Both the position numbers and the translations under genes were made by a program. From Candidatus Microthrix subdominans (lineage in GTDB: Bacteria; Actinomycetota; Acidimicrobiia; Acidimicrobiales; Microtrichaceae), in assembly GCA_016719385.1 (NCBI GenBank), contig JADJZA010000007.1, forward strand, positions 186,001 through 250,000: 64,000 nt of DNA, in the 5' to 3' direction. Of the stretch, positions 45,648-54,623 are shown piece after piece. The notes beneath the pieces were generated by a model. The model ran no database searches. It saw only the letters and a program-made list of their open reading frames with translations, and had not been told where the DNA came from. Numbering within the stretch: the first letter of the stretch is position 1; each line of letters starts with the position of its first letter.

Positions 45648-46982
45648 ATGCGCTGGAACCCCCCTCCCCATGGCCAGATCTCTGCACGCATCCCCTCAGC
45701 ACCTCGCTTCTCGACGCGACGTGCGATGGCCGGCATGTTGGCAGCGATCACGGTCCCCGTCATCCCCCTCCTCGCCTCCGGGTCGGTGGGAGCGCAGGAT
45801 TCCTCGGATCTGGCCGCTCAGGTCGACCGGATTCAGGCCCGCCGCGCCGAGCTTGACGACAAGCTGTCGATCCTCGATGAAGAGGCCAACCAGGCCAAGC
45901 TGAAGTTGGCCGACCTCGAGAAGCGGGCCGCCACAAACCAGGCCGATGTGGACTCGGCCAAGGGTGAGATGGCCGGCGCCAGCAAGGACGTGCGCTCCTA
46001 CGCGATCAAGACCTTCACCGCCAGCCCGGGCACCGAGATGATGGGCGGCGAGGTCGACCCCAACTCGGCCCTCGTGCGTCGCACGCTGCTCCAAACCGCT
46101 CGCGGTAACCGCGAGGAGGCGATCGACCAGGTGCGCGCTGCGCGCAGCGACCTCGCCACCAAGCAGAGCTATCTCGATGACACCTCAGAGGAGATCGCGG
46201 CCCAGAAGGCCAAGGCCGACAAGGCTCGTGAGGAGACCAAGCAAACCGAGTCCACGCTGGCCAAGGAAGAGCAGCAGGTGAAGGGCGCCCTCAAGGAGGC
46301 GCTTGAGCGCGAAGAGGCCGCCCGTCAGGCTGCGGCCAGAGCCGAGGCAGAGCGTCGTCAGGCCGAGGCGGAGGCCAAGGCCAAGGCCGAGGCGGCGGCC
46401 CAAGCCGAAGCCTCCGCTGCGGCTGCTGTCCAGCGGCAGGCCGTTCGCGCCGCGGATTCGGGTGGGTCCTCCGGCCCGTCCGGTGGGTCGTCCGGCGCAA
46501 CCGGTGGATCCTCCAGCGCAGCAGCCCCCTCGTCGGGTGGATCCTCCGGCCGCTCCAGCGCAGCGCGTGCGCCGGCGCCCGCCCCGGCCGCCGTCGCCCC
46601 CTCTGCTCCGGCGCCCCCGCCGAGCCCCCCGTCCGGCGGTGGAAGTGCCGTCGCAGCGGCCCTCTCCATGCGCGGCACGCCCTACCGTTGGGGCGGCGAA
46701 AGTCCCGGTGGCTTCGACTGTTCCGGGCTCGTCGTCTGGGCCTTCCGACAGGCCGGCCGTGGTGGCCTGCCCCACTCCTCGGGAGCGCTGGTCGGCATGG
46801 GTCGGCGCATCAGCGTCGGTGAACTGGTGCCGGGTGACCTGGTGGCCTACGGCTCGCCGGTACACCACATCGGCATCTACATCGGTGGCGGCCAGTACGT
46901 CCACGCACCCCGCACCGGCGACGTGGTCAAGGTTGCTTCGATCTACCGGAGCAACGGTGCGCCCATTGCGGTTCGCATCTGA
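45648..46982 (+). CDS. Secreted NlpC/P60 cell-wall hydrolase with coiled coil
   Basis: The 444-residue protein has a signal peptide ending near VGAQD, a long coiled coil (about 50-265; AQVDRIQARRAELDDKL then Glu/Lys/Ala-rich helices), a Ser/Gly/Pro linker, and a C-terminal NlpC/P60 domain from about residue 335. This has TPYRWGGESPGGFDCSGLVVWAF with the catalytic Cys, RISVGELVPGDLVAYG, and HHIGIYIGGGQYVHAP with the His. It resembles RipA-type peptidoglycan endopeptidases used in cell separation. Paralogous to the next gene. Confidence 0.92.
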   Translation: MRWNPPPHGQISARIPSAPRFSTRRAMAGMLAAITVPVIPLLASGSVGAQDSSDLAAQVDRIQARRAELDDKLSILDEEANQAKLKLADLEKRAATNQADVDSAKGEMAGASKDVRSYAIKTFTASPGTEMMGGEVDPNSALVRRTLLQTARGNREEAIDQVRAARSDLATKQSYLDDTSEEIAAQKAKADKAREETKQTESTLAKEEQQVKGALKEALEREEAARQAAARAEAERRQAEAEAKAKAEAAAQAEASAAAAVQRQAVRAADSGGSSGPSGGSSGATGGSSSAAAPSSGGSSGRSSAARAPAPAPAAVAPSAPAPPPSPPSGGGSAVAAALSMRGTPYRWGGESPGGFDCSGLVVWAFRQAGRGGLPHSSGALVGMGRRISVGELVPGDLVAYGSPVHHIGIYIGGGQYVHAPRTGDVVKVASIYRSNGAPIAVRI

Positions 46983-47296
46983 TCGACGCTAGGACCCGGT
47001 GCTGCCTCTGGCCGAGAGCCGAAGCGACTGACGTCCCGAACCCGATCTGCGCCGACCTGAACTCGATCTGCCCGACCTGAGCGGTCGGAATCGGTGTGGC
47101 CTCCCCGACCGTTCCCGAGCCGAGTTTCCGTCATGCGCTCAGCGATCACGTGGCGCTGTTCACGCCACCTCCTGGTTCATTCTCCGATGGAACGGACCGG
47201 GTGTCGGGGCCCGGACCGTAGCTGGCCGGATGTGTCAACTGCGGCACATTTCGACACCTACTTGTAACAATCGTCATCGTCTGGCAAGCTAGGCGG
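46983..47296. other. Intergenic region between the NlpC/P60 paralogues
   Basis: No gene is supported in these 314 bases. Near its right end, TTGTAACAA (47262-47270) and GGCAAGCT with the ATG six bases later suggest the promoter of the second hydrolase. A loose repeat of ACCTGAACTCGATCTG-like sequence lies near 47050. Confidence 0.5.
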
Positions 47297-48793
47297 ATGC
47301 GGCGGAACGCTCCCCTTCCCCGGTCGCGGGTGAACTCACCCGATCGTCCCTCCCTCAAACGTGTGCTGACCGTCTTGGCGGCCACCCTGATGGCCTCGTC
47401 CGTGGTCATCGTTGCCACGCCGGCTTCGGCACAGGGCAACGACTCACGGGAGCTGGCCGCCCAGGTGGACCGCATCGTCGCCCGGCGTGCCGATCTGGGC
47501 GAGAAGATTTCGGTTTTGGAGGAGCGGGCCAACTTGGCGAAGGCCGAACTGGTCGACATCGAGGCTCGGTCCAAGGTGACCGAAGCGGATGTGTCCTCGG
47601 CTGAGAAGTCGATGAAGGACGCCCAGGGTCAGGTGAAGCGTTACGCAGTGCGGGCCTTCACCGGTGGCCTGGGGACGGGCAATGCCTCGGCCCAGGACAA
47701 CCCGACAGATGCGATCCGCTCGCGCACGTTGTTGGCGACGGCCCAGGGCAACCGCGAACAGGCGGTTGAAGAGGTGCGAGCCGCCCGGTCCGACCTCTCC
47801 TCCAAGCAGGAGCTTCTCGACGAGACCGCCGTTGCCAAGGCGACGGCCCGCGAGCGCATCGAGTCGTCGCGTGCGGAGATGAAGACGGTCGAGGGGGAAC
47901 TCGCTGCCAGCGAGGCTCAGGTGAAGGGCGACCTGGCCGAAGCGTTGGAACGCGAGGAACGCCAGCGCTTCGAAGCCGAGCGGGCCGAGGCCGAGCGGCG
48001 ACAGGCCGAGGCGGAAGCCCAGGCTCAGGCCGAGTCGCAGGCAGAGGCGGACGCACAGGTCCAGGCCCAGGCCGAAACCGCCGCCGGAGCAGGGGAGACA
48101 GCGGCTGGCGAGAGCGCCGAGACCGAGGATGGCGAGTCGGCGGCCTCATCGTCGGGTGACGGTTCTGGGTCCGCCGCCGATACGTCGCCTGCGCCCACGC
48201 CGACGGCGAAAGCCAAGGCCAAGCCCAAGGCGGGATCGGCCGCCAAGGCATCACCGACGTCCAAGTCCAGCGCCCCGAAGCGAGCGGGAGCGGCAAGGGC
48301 TGTGGCCCCGGCGCCGAAGCCGACGGCTGCCCCGACCACTCGGGCACCGCGTCCGACGACCACGCGTCCGACGGCCCCGCCCCCCACCACGCCCAGGCCG
48401 GTAGCACCGCCACCGCCGCCACCACCGCCACCACCGCCCTCGTCCTCGGGGCAGCGGGCCGTGCAGGCTGCGCTCTCGATGAGGGGCACGCCCTACCGGT
48501 GGGGCGGCCAATCGCCCGGCGGCTTCGACTGCTCCGGTCTGGTGCTCTGGGCGTACGCCCAAGCAGGTCGCGGTGGCCTACCCCACTCGTCCCGCATGCA
48601 GGTGGCGATGGGCCGCCGCATCAGCGTCGGCGAGCTGGTGCCGGGCGATCTGGTCGCCTACGGCTCGCCGGTGCACCACATCGGCATCTACATCGGTGGC
48701 GGCCAATACGTGCACGCACCCCGCACCGGTGACGTGGTCAAGGTCGCCTCGATCTACCGCTTCAACGGTACCCCGATCGCCGTGCGTATCTGA
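47297..48793 (+). CDS. Secreted NlpC/P60 cell-wall hydrolase with coiled coil (second copy)
   Basis: The 498-residue protein has a signal peptide (VLTVLAATLMASSVVIVATPASA, cleavage near ASAQG), a coiled coil from AQVDRIVARRADLGEKISVLEE to about 260, a long Ala/Pro/Lys/Thr linker with a polyproline run near residue 385, and a C-terminal NlpC/P60 domain with FDCSGLVLWAYAQAGRG and HHIGIYIGGGQYVHAP. The catalytic domain is nearly identical to that of the upstream gene, while linkers differ. Tandem duplication with linker divergence is the simplest history. Confidence 0.92.
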   Translation: MRRNAPLPRSRVNSPDRPSLKRVLTVLAATLMASSVVIVATPASAQGNDSRELAAQVDRIVARRADLGEKISVLEERANLAKAELVDIEARSKVTEADVSSAEKSMKDAQGQVKRYAVRAFTGGLGTGNASAQDNPTDAIRSRTLLATAQGNREQAVEEVRAARSDLSSKQELLDETAVAKATARERIESSRAEMKTVEGELAASEAQVKGDLAEALEREERQRFEAERAEAERRQAEAEAQAQAESQAEADAQVQAQAETAAGAGETAAGESAETEDGESAASSSGDGSGSAADTSPAPTPTAKAKAKPKAGSAAKASPTSKSSAPKRAGAARAVAPAPKPTAAPTTRAPRPTTTRPTAPPPTTPRPVAPPPPPPPPPPPSSSGQRAVQAALSMRGTPYRWGGQSPGGFDCSGLVLWAYAQAGRGGLPHSSRMQVAMGRRISVGELVPGDLVAYGSPVHHIGIYIGGGQYVHAPRTGDVVKVASIYRFNGTPIAVRI

Positions 48794-48822
48794 GCGGAGC
48801 CCGACCTGCCCGGCAAACCGCC

Positions 48823-48932
48823 GGCAACCGTGGAGTGTGGAGTGCGCTGGGGGTGGCTTCGGGCTCCCGGCATCGCCGGCAACCGGGGGAGTGTGGAGTG
48901 TGCTCGGGGGTGCCTCCGGGCTCCCGGCTTCG
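48823..48932 (+). repeat. Two 55-bp direct repeats upstream of pcrA
   Basis: Copies start at 48823 and 48878 with GGCAACCG, then GTGTGGAGTG, ending in GGGCTCCCGGC. The core GGAGTG...GGGCTCCCG resembles the elements before nnr and alr, though more diverged. Confidence 0.65.
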
Positions 48933-48969
48933 GTGGCGGTCTCGTCGGTGAGTTGTCGGTCGGTCGCCA

Positions 48970-48986
48970 TAGGATGGGCGGGTATG
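48970..48986 (+). promoter_or_regulatory. Leaderless -10 box of pcrA
   Basis: TAGGAT at 48970-48975 precedes the pcrA ATG at 48984 by eight bases, with no Shine-Dalgarno sequence between. Confidence 0.5.
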
Positions 48987-51314
48987 TCACCCCACCTCCT
49001 CGACGGCCTCAACCCAGCCCAACGGGAGGCGGTGCTGCACGGTGAGGGGCCACTGCTGGTCGTGGCGGGGGCCGGCTCGGGCAAGACCCGGGTGCTCACC
49101 CACCGCATCGCCCGGCTGATCGAGCAGGACAACGTGTCGCCGTTCGAGATCCTGGCGATCACGTTCACCAACAAAGCGGCCGACGAGATGCGCTACCGGG
49201 TGGGCGCGCTCGTTGGGCCGGTCGCCCAGAAGATGTGGGTGTCGACCTTTCACTCCGCCTGCGTCCGCATCCTGCGACGCGACGGCAGTCGGCTGGGATA
49301 TCCGAGCTCGTTCACGATCTACGACCAGGCCGACGCCACCCGGCTGATCGGCTACGTCCTTCGCGACCTCAACATCGACACCAAACGGATGCCCGCCCGT
49401 TCGGTCCAGTCCCAGATCTCGCTGGCGAAGAACGAGCTGCGCACGCCCGAACAAATGGCCGAGGAAGCCGGCCACATCATGGAGCGCAAGGTCGCCGACG
49501 TGTACGCCGAATACCAGACGCGTCTGCGGGCTGCCGGCGCGATGGATTTCGACGACCTCCTCGGCGTGACCGTCGAGCTGCTGCGCACCGAGCCCGACGT
49601 GCTCGAGCAGTATCAGCGACGGTTCCGCTACCTGATGGTCGACGAGTACCAGGACACCAACCGGGTGCAGAACGAGCTGGTGATCCTCTTGGCGGGCGCC
49701 CACCACAACGTGTGCGTGGTCGGCGACTCCGATCAGTCGATCTACGCCTTTCGGGGTGCCGACCTGCGCAACATCTTGGAGTTCGAGTCGGCCTTCCCCG
49801 ACGTCACCCAGATCGTGCTGGACCAGAACTACCGCTCCACTCAGAAAATTCTCGACGCTGCCAACGCGGTGATCGCCAACAACATGTCTCGCCGCCCGAA
49901 GGATCTGTGGACCGACGAGTCGGGGGGTGCCCAGATCGTGCGCTACGTCGGTGACGACGAGGGCGACGAAGCCCGCTACGTCGCCCAGGAAATCGCCCGC
50001 CTGGTCGACTCGGGCACGGTGAACTACCCCGACGTTGCCGTCTTCTACCGTGCCAACGCCCAGAGCCGCGTGCTCGAGGAGGCGTTGTTTCGCCAGGGGG
50101 TGCCCTACCGGGTGCTCGGCGGGACGCGGTTCTACGATCGACGTGAGATCAAAGACGCGCTGGCGTACGTGCAGACGATTGTCAACCCGGCCGACGAGGT
50201 GTCGGCCAAGCGCATCGTCAACGTGCCCAAGCGGGGCATCGGGGACACGACGATCGGTCGGGTCGACGCCTACGCACGGGCCCATTCGCTGAGCTTCGTC
50301 GAGGCGCTTCGCCACGCGGACGCCGCCGGGGTGTCGTCCCGGGCGCAGCGGGGTGTCGAACGGTTTCTGGAGATCATCGATGGCTTGGCGCCGACCGGCG
50401 ACGGCGACGGCGACGGCGACGGCACGGGCACCGGGGGTGGGGGGTTGGCACCGGCTCCGCTGCTCGAAGACCTGCTCGAGCGCACCGGCTATATCGCCGA
50501 GCTGGAGGCCGAGCACACGATCGAGTCGGAGGGGCGCCTCGAGAACCTGGCCGAGCTGGTCGGCGTCGCCGCGGAGTACGACTCGATGCCCGAGTTCTTG
50601 GAGCAGGTCAGCCTGGTTGCCGACACCGACAACCTGCCCGACGAGGACGATCCCACCGCCGGGGAGATGGTCATGATGACGCTGCACTCGGCCAAAGGGC
50701 TCGAGTATCCGGTCGTCTTCCTCATCGGCATGGAGGAGGGCGTCTTTCCTCACATGCGCTCGATTGGCGAGCCGGCCCAGCTCGAGGAGGAACGTCGTCT
50801 GGCCTATGTCGGGATCACACGGGCGCGCGAGCGTCTGTACCTCACCAACGCCTGGAGTCGAACGTTGCACGGAGCCACCAACTACAACCCCCCGAGCCGG
50901 TTTGTGGGCGAGATCCCCGAAGAACTGATCGAGGATGCCGAGGGATCCTCGACCCGTGGTTCCCGCCGTCCAGGCACGTCGGGCAGCTGGTCCGGAGGTG
51001 GGCGGACCTCCCTCGCCGGCAGGGACGCGCGGCGAGAACGGGCCTCATCGTCGGGGGTGGTGGGGGTGCGCTCCATCGGCGTGGGTGCCGGATCGGGGTT
51101 GGGTCCACGAGCGGGCGCCGACGAAGGCCCCCGGTTGGGCGACGATTCGGGTTTGCGGGTGGGCGACGATGTGCTGCACGCCACCTTCGGTGAGGGGGTC
51201 ATCCTCGACATCGAAGGCCGGGGAGACAGGGCGGAGGCGACGATCCGCTTTCCCAGCGAAGGCGAAAAGCGCCTGCTGTTGTCGTGGGCCCCGCTGGAAA
51301 AGGTGGGGCGATGA
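48984..51314 (+). CDS. pcrA: ATP-dependent DNA helicase PcrA/UvrD
   Basis: The superfamily 1 helicase has 776 residues from the ATG at 48984. Motifs are LNPAQREAVLHGEGPLLVVAGAGSGKTRVLTHR (Q motif and Walker A), FTNKAADEMR (Ia), LMVDEYQDTN (II), VGDSDQSIYAFRGAD (III), YRSTQKILDAAN (IV), TLHSAKGLEYPVVFLIGMEEG (V) and LAYVGITRARERL (VI). A Gly/Asp-rich insert lies near residue 475, and a C-terminal region with VGDDVLHATFGEGVILDIEG forms the PcrA RNA-polymerase-binding Tudor domain. It unwinds DNA in nucleotide-excision repair and replication restart. Confidence 0.96.
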   Translation: MSPHLLDGLNPAQREAVLHGEGPLLVVAGAGSGKTRVLTHRIARLIEQDNVSPFEILAITFTNKAADEMRYRVGALVGPVAQKMWVSTFHSACVRILRRDGSRLGYPSSFTIYDQADATRLIGYVLRDLNIDTKRMPARSVQSQISLAKNELRTPEQMAEEAGHIMERKVADVYAEYQTRLRAAGAMDFDDLLGVTVELLRTEPDVLEQYQRRFRYLMVDEYQDTNRVQNELVILLAGAHHNVCVVGDSDQSIYAFRGADLRNILEFESAFPDVTQIVLDQNYRSTQKILDAANAVIANNMSRRPKDLWTDESGGAQIVRYVGDDEGDEARYVAQEIARLVDSGTVNYPDVAVFYRANAQSRVLEEALFRQGVPYRVLGGTRFYDRREIKDALAYVQTIVNPADEVSAKRIVNVPKRGIGDTTIGRVDAYARAHSLSFVEALRHADAAGVSSRAQRGVERFLEIIDGLAPTGDGDGDGDGTGTGGGGLAPAPLLEDLLERTGYIAELEAEHTIESEGRLENLAELVGVAAEYDSMPEFLEQVSLVADTDNLPDEDDPTAGEMVMMTLHSAKGLEYPVVFLIGMEEGVFPHMRSIGEPAQLEEERRLAYVGITRARERLYLTNAWSRTLHGATNYNPPSRFVGEIPEELIEDAEGSSTRGSRRPGTSGSWSGGGRTSLAGRDARRERASSSGVVGVRSIGVGAGSGLGPRAGADEGPRLGDDSGLRVGDDVLHATFGEGVILDIEGRGDRAEATIRFPSEGEKRLLLSWAPLEKVGR

Positions 51315-52882
51315 TCGGGCCGATCATTCGTATGGGGCGCCGTCAGGCCGCGCGTGTCGCCATGGTTCGCTCCAGGCAAACGCTGGGCTCGCTCCTGGCA
51401 CGGGCCGCGGCCGTCCACGGTGGCTCGGTGCTGGTCGACCAGGCCGCCGAAGCCCGCACGGGCGTTCCGGCGACCAAGCTGACCGTGGCCGGCGCCGCCA
51501 AGTTGGTTGACCGTTGGGCGGCGGCGCTGGTCGAGGACGACAAGATCAGCTCCGGCGACCGGGTGGTGCTGGCGATGCCCAACTCGGTCGAGCTGTTCCT
51601 GGCCACCCTGGCGGTGTCCCGGGCCGGTGCCATCCCGGCGCCGGTCAACGATGCGATGCGCGACGACGAGATCGCCCACGTCGTCCTGGACGCCAACGCG
51701 CCGCTCGTGATCCGCGGTGTGGACGAACTCGACGTGCTGGCCGAGCACCTCGGCGTGAGCGCCGGCCTCGGCGAGGACCGTGGCGCTGACGAGCGGGTGG
51801 CGGCGCTGTTCTACACCTCCGGCACGACCGGCAGCCCCAAGGGAGCTGCCCTCACCCACCGGGCGTTGGTCGGCGAGCTGAGCCGCCTGGCAGCTTTACC
51901 CGGCGGCCTGCTGATCTGCGAGTTGCTCATCGCTCTCCCGGTGGCCCACATCTTTGGCTTCGCAGCCCTGGCGGCGGCGGCCTCGGCCGGGGTGCCCGTG
52001 CGGTTCCGCCCCCGTTTCAGGCCGACCGAATGCCTCGACGACATCGAGGAGCGCCGCTCTGCGGCCTTCGCCGGCGTGCCGACGATGTACCGCATGCTCG
52101 AGGAGGCGGGGGCCGACATGCGCGACCTGTCGTCGATCCGTTTCTGGGTGTCGGGTGCCGACGTGATGCCGCCGGAGTTGGCGCACCGGTTCAAGCGTCG
52201 GGGCGCCGCCTTTGCCTTGCCGGGTCTGGGTTCGATCGGCGAGGCGACGTTCGCCGAGGGCTATGGCATGGTCGAGACGGGCGGGGGTGCGGCGGCCAAG
52301 TTGTCGCCGCCGTTCGTGCCCTTTGGCCTGGGTGACCAGCTGGGTATCCCGATGCCCGGCTATCGCTTCCGGGTGGTCGACGATGATGGGGACGAGGTGC
52401 GGGTCGGTGCAGTGGGCCAGCTGTTGTTGCGTGGCCCGGGCGTGCTCGAGGGCTATTGGAACGACAGTGCCGCCACCGAGGCGGTGCTCGACGCCGGTGG
52501 TTGGCTGTCGACCGGGGACCTTGTGCGGCGGGGGCCGATGGGGACCTTCTCGTTCCAGGGCCGGGCCAAGGTGGTCATCAAGTCGGGCGGTTTCTCGGTG
52601 TATCCCCCCGAGGTGGAGCGGGTGTTCGAACAGCATCCCGACGTTGTCGAGGCCGGGGTGGTCGGGCTTCCCGATGACACCTTGGGCGAGGTCCCGGTCG
52701 TGGGCCTGCGGATGGCGAAAGGTGCCACGTCGACCCCCGATGAGCTTCTGTCGTGGGTGGGGGAGCGGCTGTCGACCTACAAGGTCCCCCGTCGGGTGTA
52801 CTTCGTCGACGATCTGCCCCGCACCGGTACCAACAAGTTGCAGCGGGACGAGCTGATCGAGCGCTTGTTGGATCTCGACTGA
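51311..52882 (+). CDS. Acyl-CoA synthetase (AMP-forming)
   Basis: The ATG at 51311 overlaps the pcrA stop (ATGA) and gives 523 residues. Motifs are the AMP loop ALFYTSGTTGSPKGAALTHR, FAEGYGMVETGGGAA, GWLSTGDLVRRGPMGTFSFQGRAKVVIKSGGFSVYPPEVERV and a C-terminal TNKLQRDELIERL with the catalytic Lys. It activates a carboxylic acid, probably fatty, to its CoA thioester. The N-terminal 25 residues are basic. Its coupling to pcrA looks fortuitous; chain-length preference cannot be told. Confidence 0.9.
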   Translation: MIGPIIRMGRRQAARVAMVRSRQTLGSLLARAAAVHGGSVLVDQAAEARTGVPATKLTVAGAAKLVDRWAAALVEDDKISSGDRVVLAMPNSVELFLATLAVSRAGAIPAPVNDAMRDDEIAHVVLDANAPLVIRGVDELDVLAEHLGVSAGLGEDRGADERVAALFYTSGTTGSPKGAALTHRALVGELSRLAALPGGLLICELLIALPVAHIFGFAALAAAASAGVPVRFRPRFRPTECLDDIEERRSAAFAGVPTMYRMLEEAGADMRDLSSIRFWVSGADVMPPELAHRFKRRGAAFALPGLGSIGEATFAEGYGMVETGGGAAAKLSPPFVPFGLGDQLGIPMPGYRFRVVDDDGDEVRVGAVGQLLLRGPGVLEGYWNDSAATEAVLDAGGWLSTGDLVRRGPMGTFSFQGRAKVVIKSGGFSVYPPEVERVFEQHPDVVEAGVVGLPDDTLGEVPVVGLRMAKGATSTPDELLSWVGERLSTYKVPRRVYFVDDLPRTGTNKLQRDELIERLLDLD

Positions 52883-52950
52883 TCGACCCTGGTCCGAGGT
52901 CGGGCGTGCCGGCCGTCGCAGCCAGGAGATGGTCACGGTACGTTGCAGAC

Positions 52951-53889
52951 ATGGAACTCCGCATTTTCACCGAGCCTCAGCAGGGCGCCTCCTACGACGA
53001 CCTTCTCGGGGTGGCGATCCGGGCGGAGCGCCTGGGTTTTGGGGCCTTCTTTCGAAGCGACCACTACGTGGCGATGGGCGACGGCTCGGGTCTGCCGGGC
53101 CCCAGCGACGCCTGGATCACGCTGGCCGGCCTCGCACGCGACACCTCGACGATCCGGTTGGGCACGCTGGTCACCTCGGCCACGTTTCGCCTGCCCGGCC
53201 CGTTGGCGATCTCGGTCGCCGGGGTGGACGCCATGTCGGGCGGTCGGGTGGAGTTGGGCCTGGGCAGCGGCTGGTTCGAGGACGAGCACGACGCGTACGG
53301 CATCCCATTTCCGTCGCTCGGTGAGCGCTTCGACCGGTTGACCGAGCAGCTGGAGATCATCACCGGTTTGTGGGCCACCCCAGCGGGGGAGACCTTCGAC
53401 TTCCATGGCGACCACTATGCGCTGACCGGATCCCCGGCGCTTCCCAAACCGTGGCAGAGCCCACCGCCGGTGATCGTCGGCGGTGCAGGGCCGAAGCGCA
53501 CACCCAACCTGGCTGCACGCTTCGCGGCCGAGTACAACACCCCGTTTCTGGGCCTCGACGACGTGGTCGCGGCCAACGAGCGGGTCGACCGAGCCTGCGA
53601 GAGCCTCGGGCGTGACCCGTCAACCCTGGTGCGCTCGGCCGCCCTGGTCGTGTGCGTCGGTGGTGACGAGGGCGAGTTCGAACGCCGCGCCCAGTCGATC
53701 GGACGTGAGCCCGGCGAGCTCCGCGAGAACGGCGTGGCGGGGTTGCCCGCCGAGGCGGTTGAAACCCTGGGTCGCTTCGCCGGGGCGGGAATCGAGCGGG
53801 TGTACCTGCAGGTGCTCGACCTGTCCGACCTCGATCATCTCGACCTGATCGCCGCCGAGTTCCCCTCCGGGGTCACGCCCCCGAAGTAG
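52951..53889 (+). CDS. LLM-class F420-dependent oxidoreductase
   Basis: The ATG at 52951 follows TACGTT (52939-52944) by six bases, a leaderless start. The 312-residue TIM barrel starts MELRIFTEPQQGASYDDLLGVAIRAERLGFGAFFRSDHY and has LTLGTLVT-like IRLGTLVTSATFR, GRVELGLGSGWFEDEHDAYGI and PPPVIVGGAGPKRTPNLAARFA, typical of the luciferase-like F420 group. The substrate is not evident. F420 dependence is inferred from the family. Confidence 0.9.
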   Translation: MELRIFTEPQQGASYDDLLGVAIRAERLGFGAFFRSDHYVAMGDGSGLPGPSDAWITLAGLARDTSTIRLGTLVTSATFRLPGPLAISVAGVDAMSGGRVELGLGSGWFEDEHDAYGIPFPSLGERFDRLTEQLEIITGLWATPAGETFDFHGDHYALTGSPALPKPWQSPPPVIVGGAGPKRTPNLAARFAAEYNTPFLGLDDVVAANERVDRACESLGRDPSTLVRSAALVVCVGGDEGEFERRAQSIGREPGELRENGVAGLPAEAVETLGRFAGAGIERVYLQVLDLSDLDHLDLIAAEFPSGVTPPK

Positions 53890-53892
53890 GGC

Positions 53893-54444
53893 TCAGGGTG
53901 CGGTGGTCGTGGTGGCCTCGTCGCCGGAATCATCACCCAGCTTGACGAACAGGATGCCGTCATCGGAGACCTCCCACGGAAGCTGCTTCAGCCCGGCTCC
54001 GTTCATCGGGAACGTCGCGTCGTCGCAGCGTTCGCCGGACGAGTCCTCGGACACCGACCCCTCGTCCGGGTTCTCGGAGACGAACACCTGGGCATCGCGG
54101 TCCCAGCGGAGGTAGCAGCCGTCGGGGGCACCCGGCGCCCTGGCCTCGAAGATCGCCCAGCCAACCTCGGGCTCGGGGCCCTCGTGGCTGACCATGATGG
54201 GGCGGTCCTGGCCTCGGCCCGACACGTCGGGAAGGAGAAACGGGCCCGTCTTGGCGATCACCTGTGCCCGCTCTGCAGCGGGGCCCAGCGCAAACTCGTC
54301 GGTGCCCAGGCTGACCGTGGCCGGTTCGCCGCTGCCGCCCTGCCCGAACAACACGAGGACCAATGCCAGTCCGGCGCCGACCATCAACAGAGCGATTCCG
54401 GCCGTTCTGAACTGGTTGGACGTGCTGCGCTGCTCGACCGGCAT
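53893..54444 (-). CDS. Membrane-anchored protein of unknown function
   Basis: From the ATG at 54444 the protein has 183 residues: a short cytoplasmic part, one transmembrane helix (AGIALLMVGAGLALVLVLFG), and an extracytoplasmic domain with EFALGPAAERAQVIAKTGPFLLPD, GCYLRWDRDAQVFV, CDDATFPMNGAGL and LPWEVSDDGILFVKL. The ending resembles the last strands of a Rieske-like fold but the iron-sulfur ligands are absent. Two cysteines could form a disulphide. The downstream tail is Thr-rich. Function unknown. Confidence 0.7.
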   Translation of the reverse strand: MPVEQRSTSNQFRTAGIALLMVGAGLALVLVLFGQGGSGEPATVSLGTDEFALGPAAERAQVIAKTGPFLLPDVSGRGQDRPIMVSHEGPEPEVGWAIFEARAPGAPDGCYLRWDRDAQVFVSENPDEGSVSEDSSGERCDDATFPMNGAGLKQLPWEVSDDGILFVKLGDDSGDEATTTTAP

Positions 54445-54507
54445 GTTGCTCCCAACGTTCGGCGGGCGGGTTCGGGCGGCCCAGTCTGCCCGCTGGTGCC
54501 CTGCCGC

Positions 54508-54546
54508 GGAACTCGGCAGTGGAACTCGGCAGTGGAACTCGACAGA
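54508..54546 (+). repeat. Three tandem 13-bp repeats
   Basis: GGAACTCGGCAGT occurs at 54508 and 54521 and as GGAACTCGACAGA at 54534, in the divergent region between the membrane-anchored protein gene and alaX. Its role is unknown. Confidence 0.7.
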
Positions 54547-54623
54547 GGTGGGAGCTCGATGGGCCGTCGCAGCGTGCGCTCCGTCTGCAAGGGTGGCGGT
54601 GCCGTCGACATTACTGAGGACAG

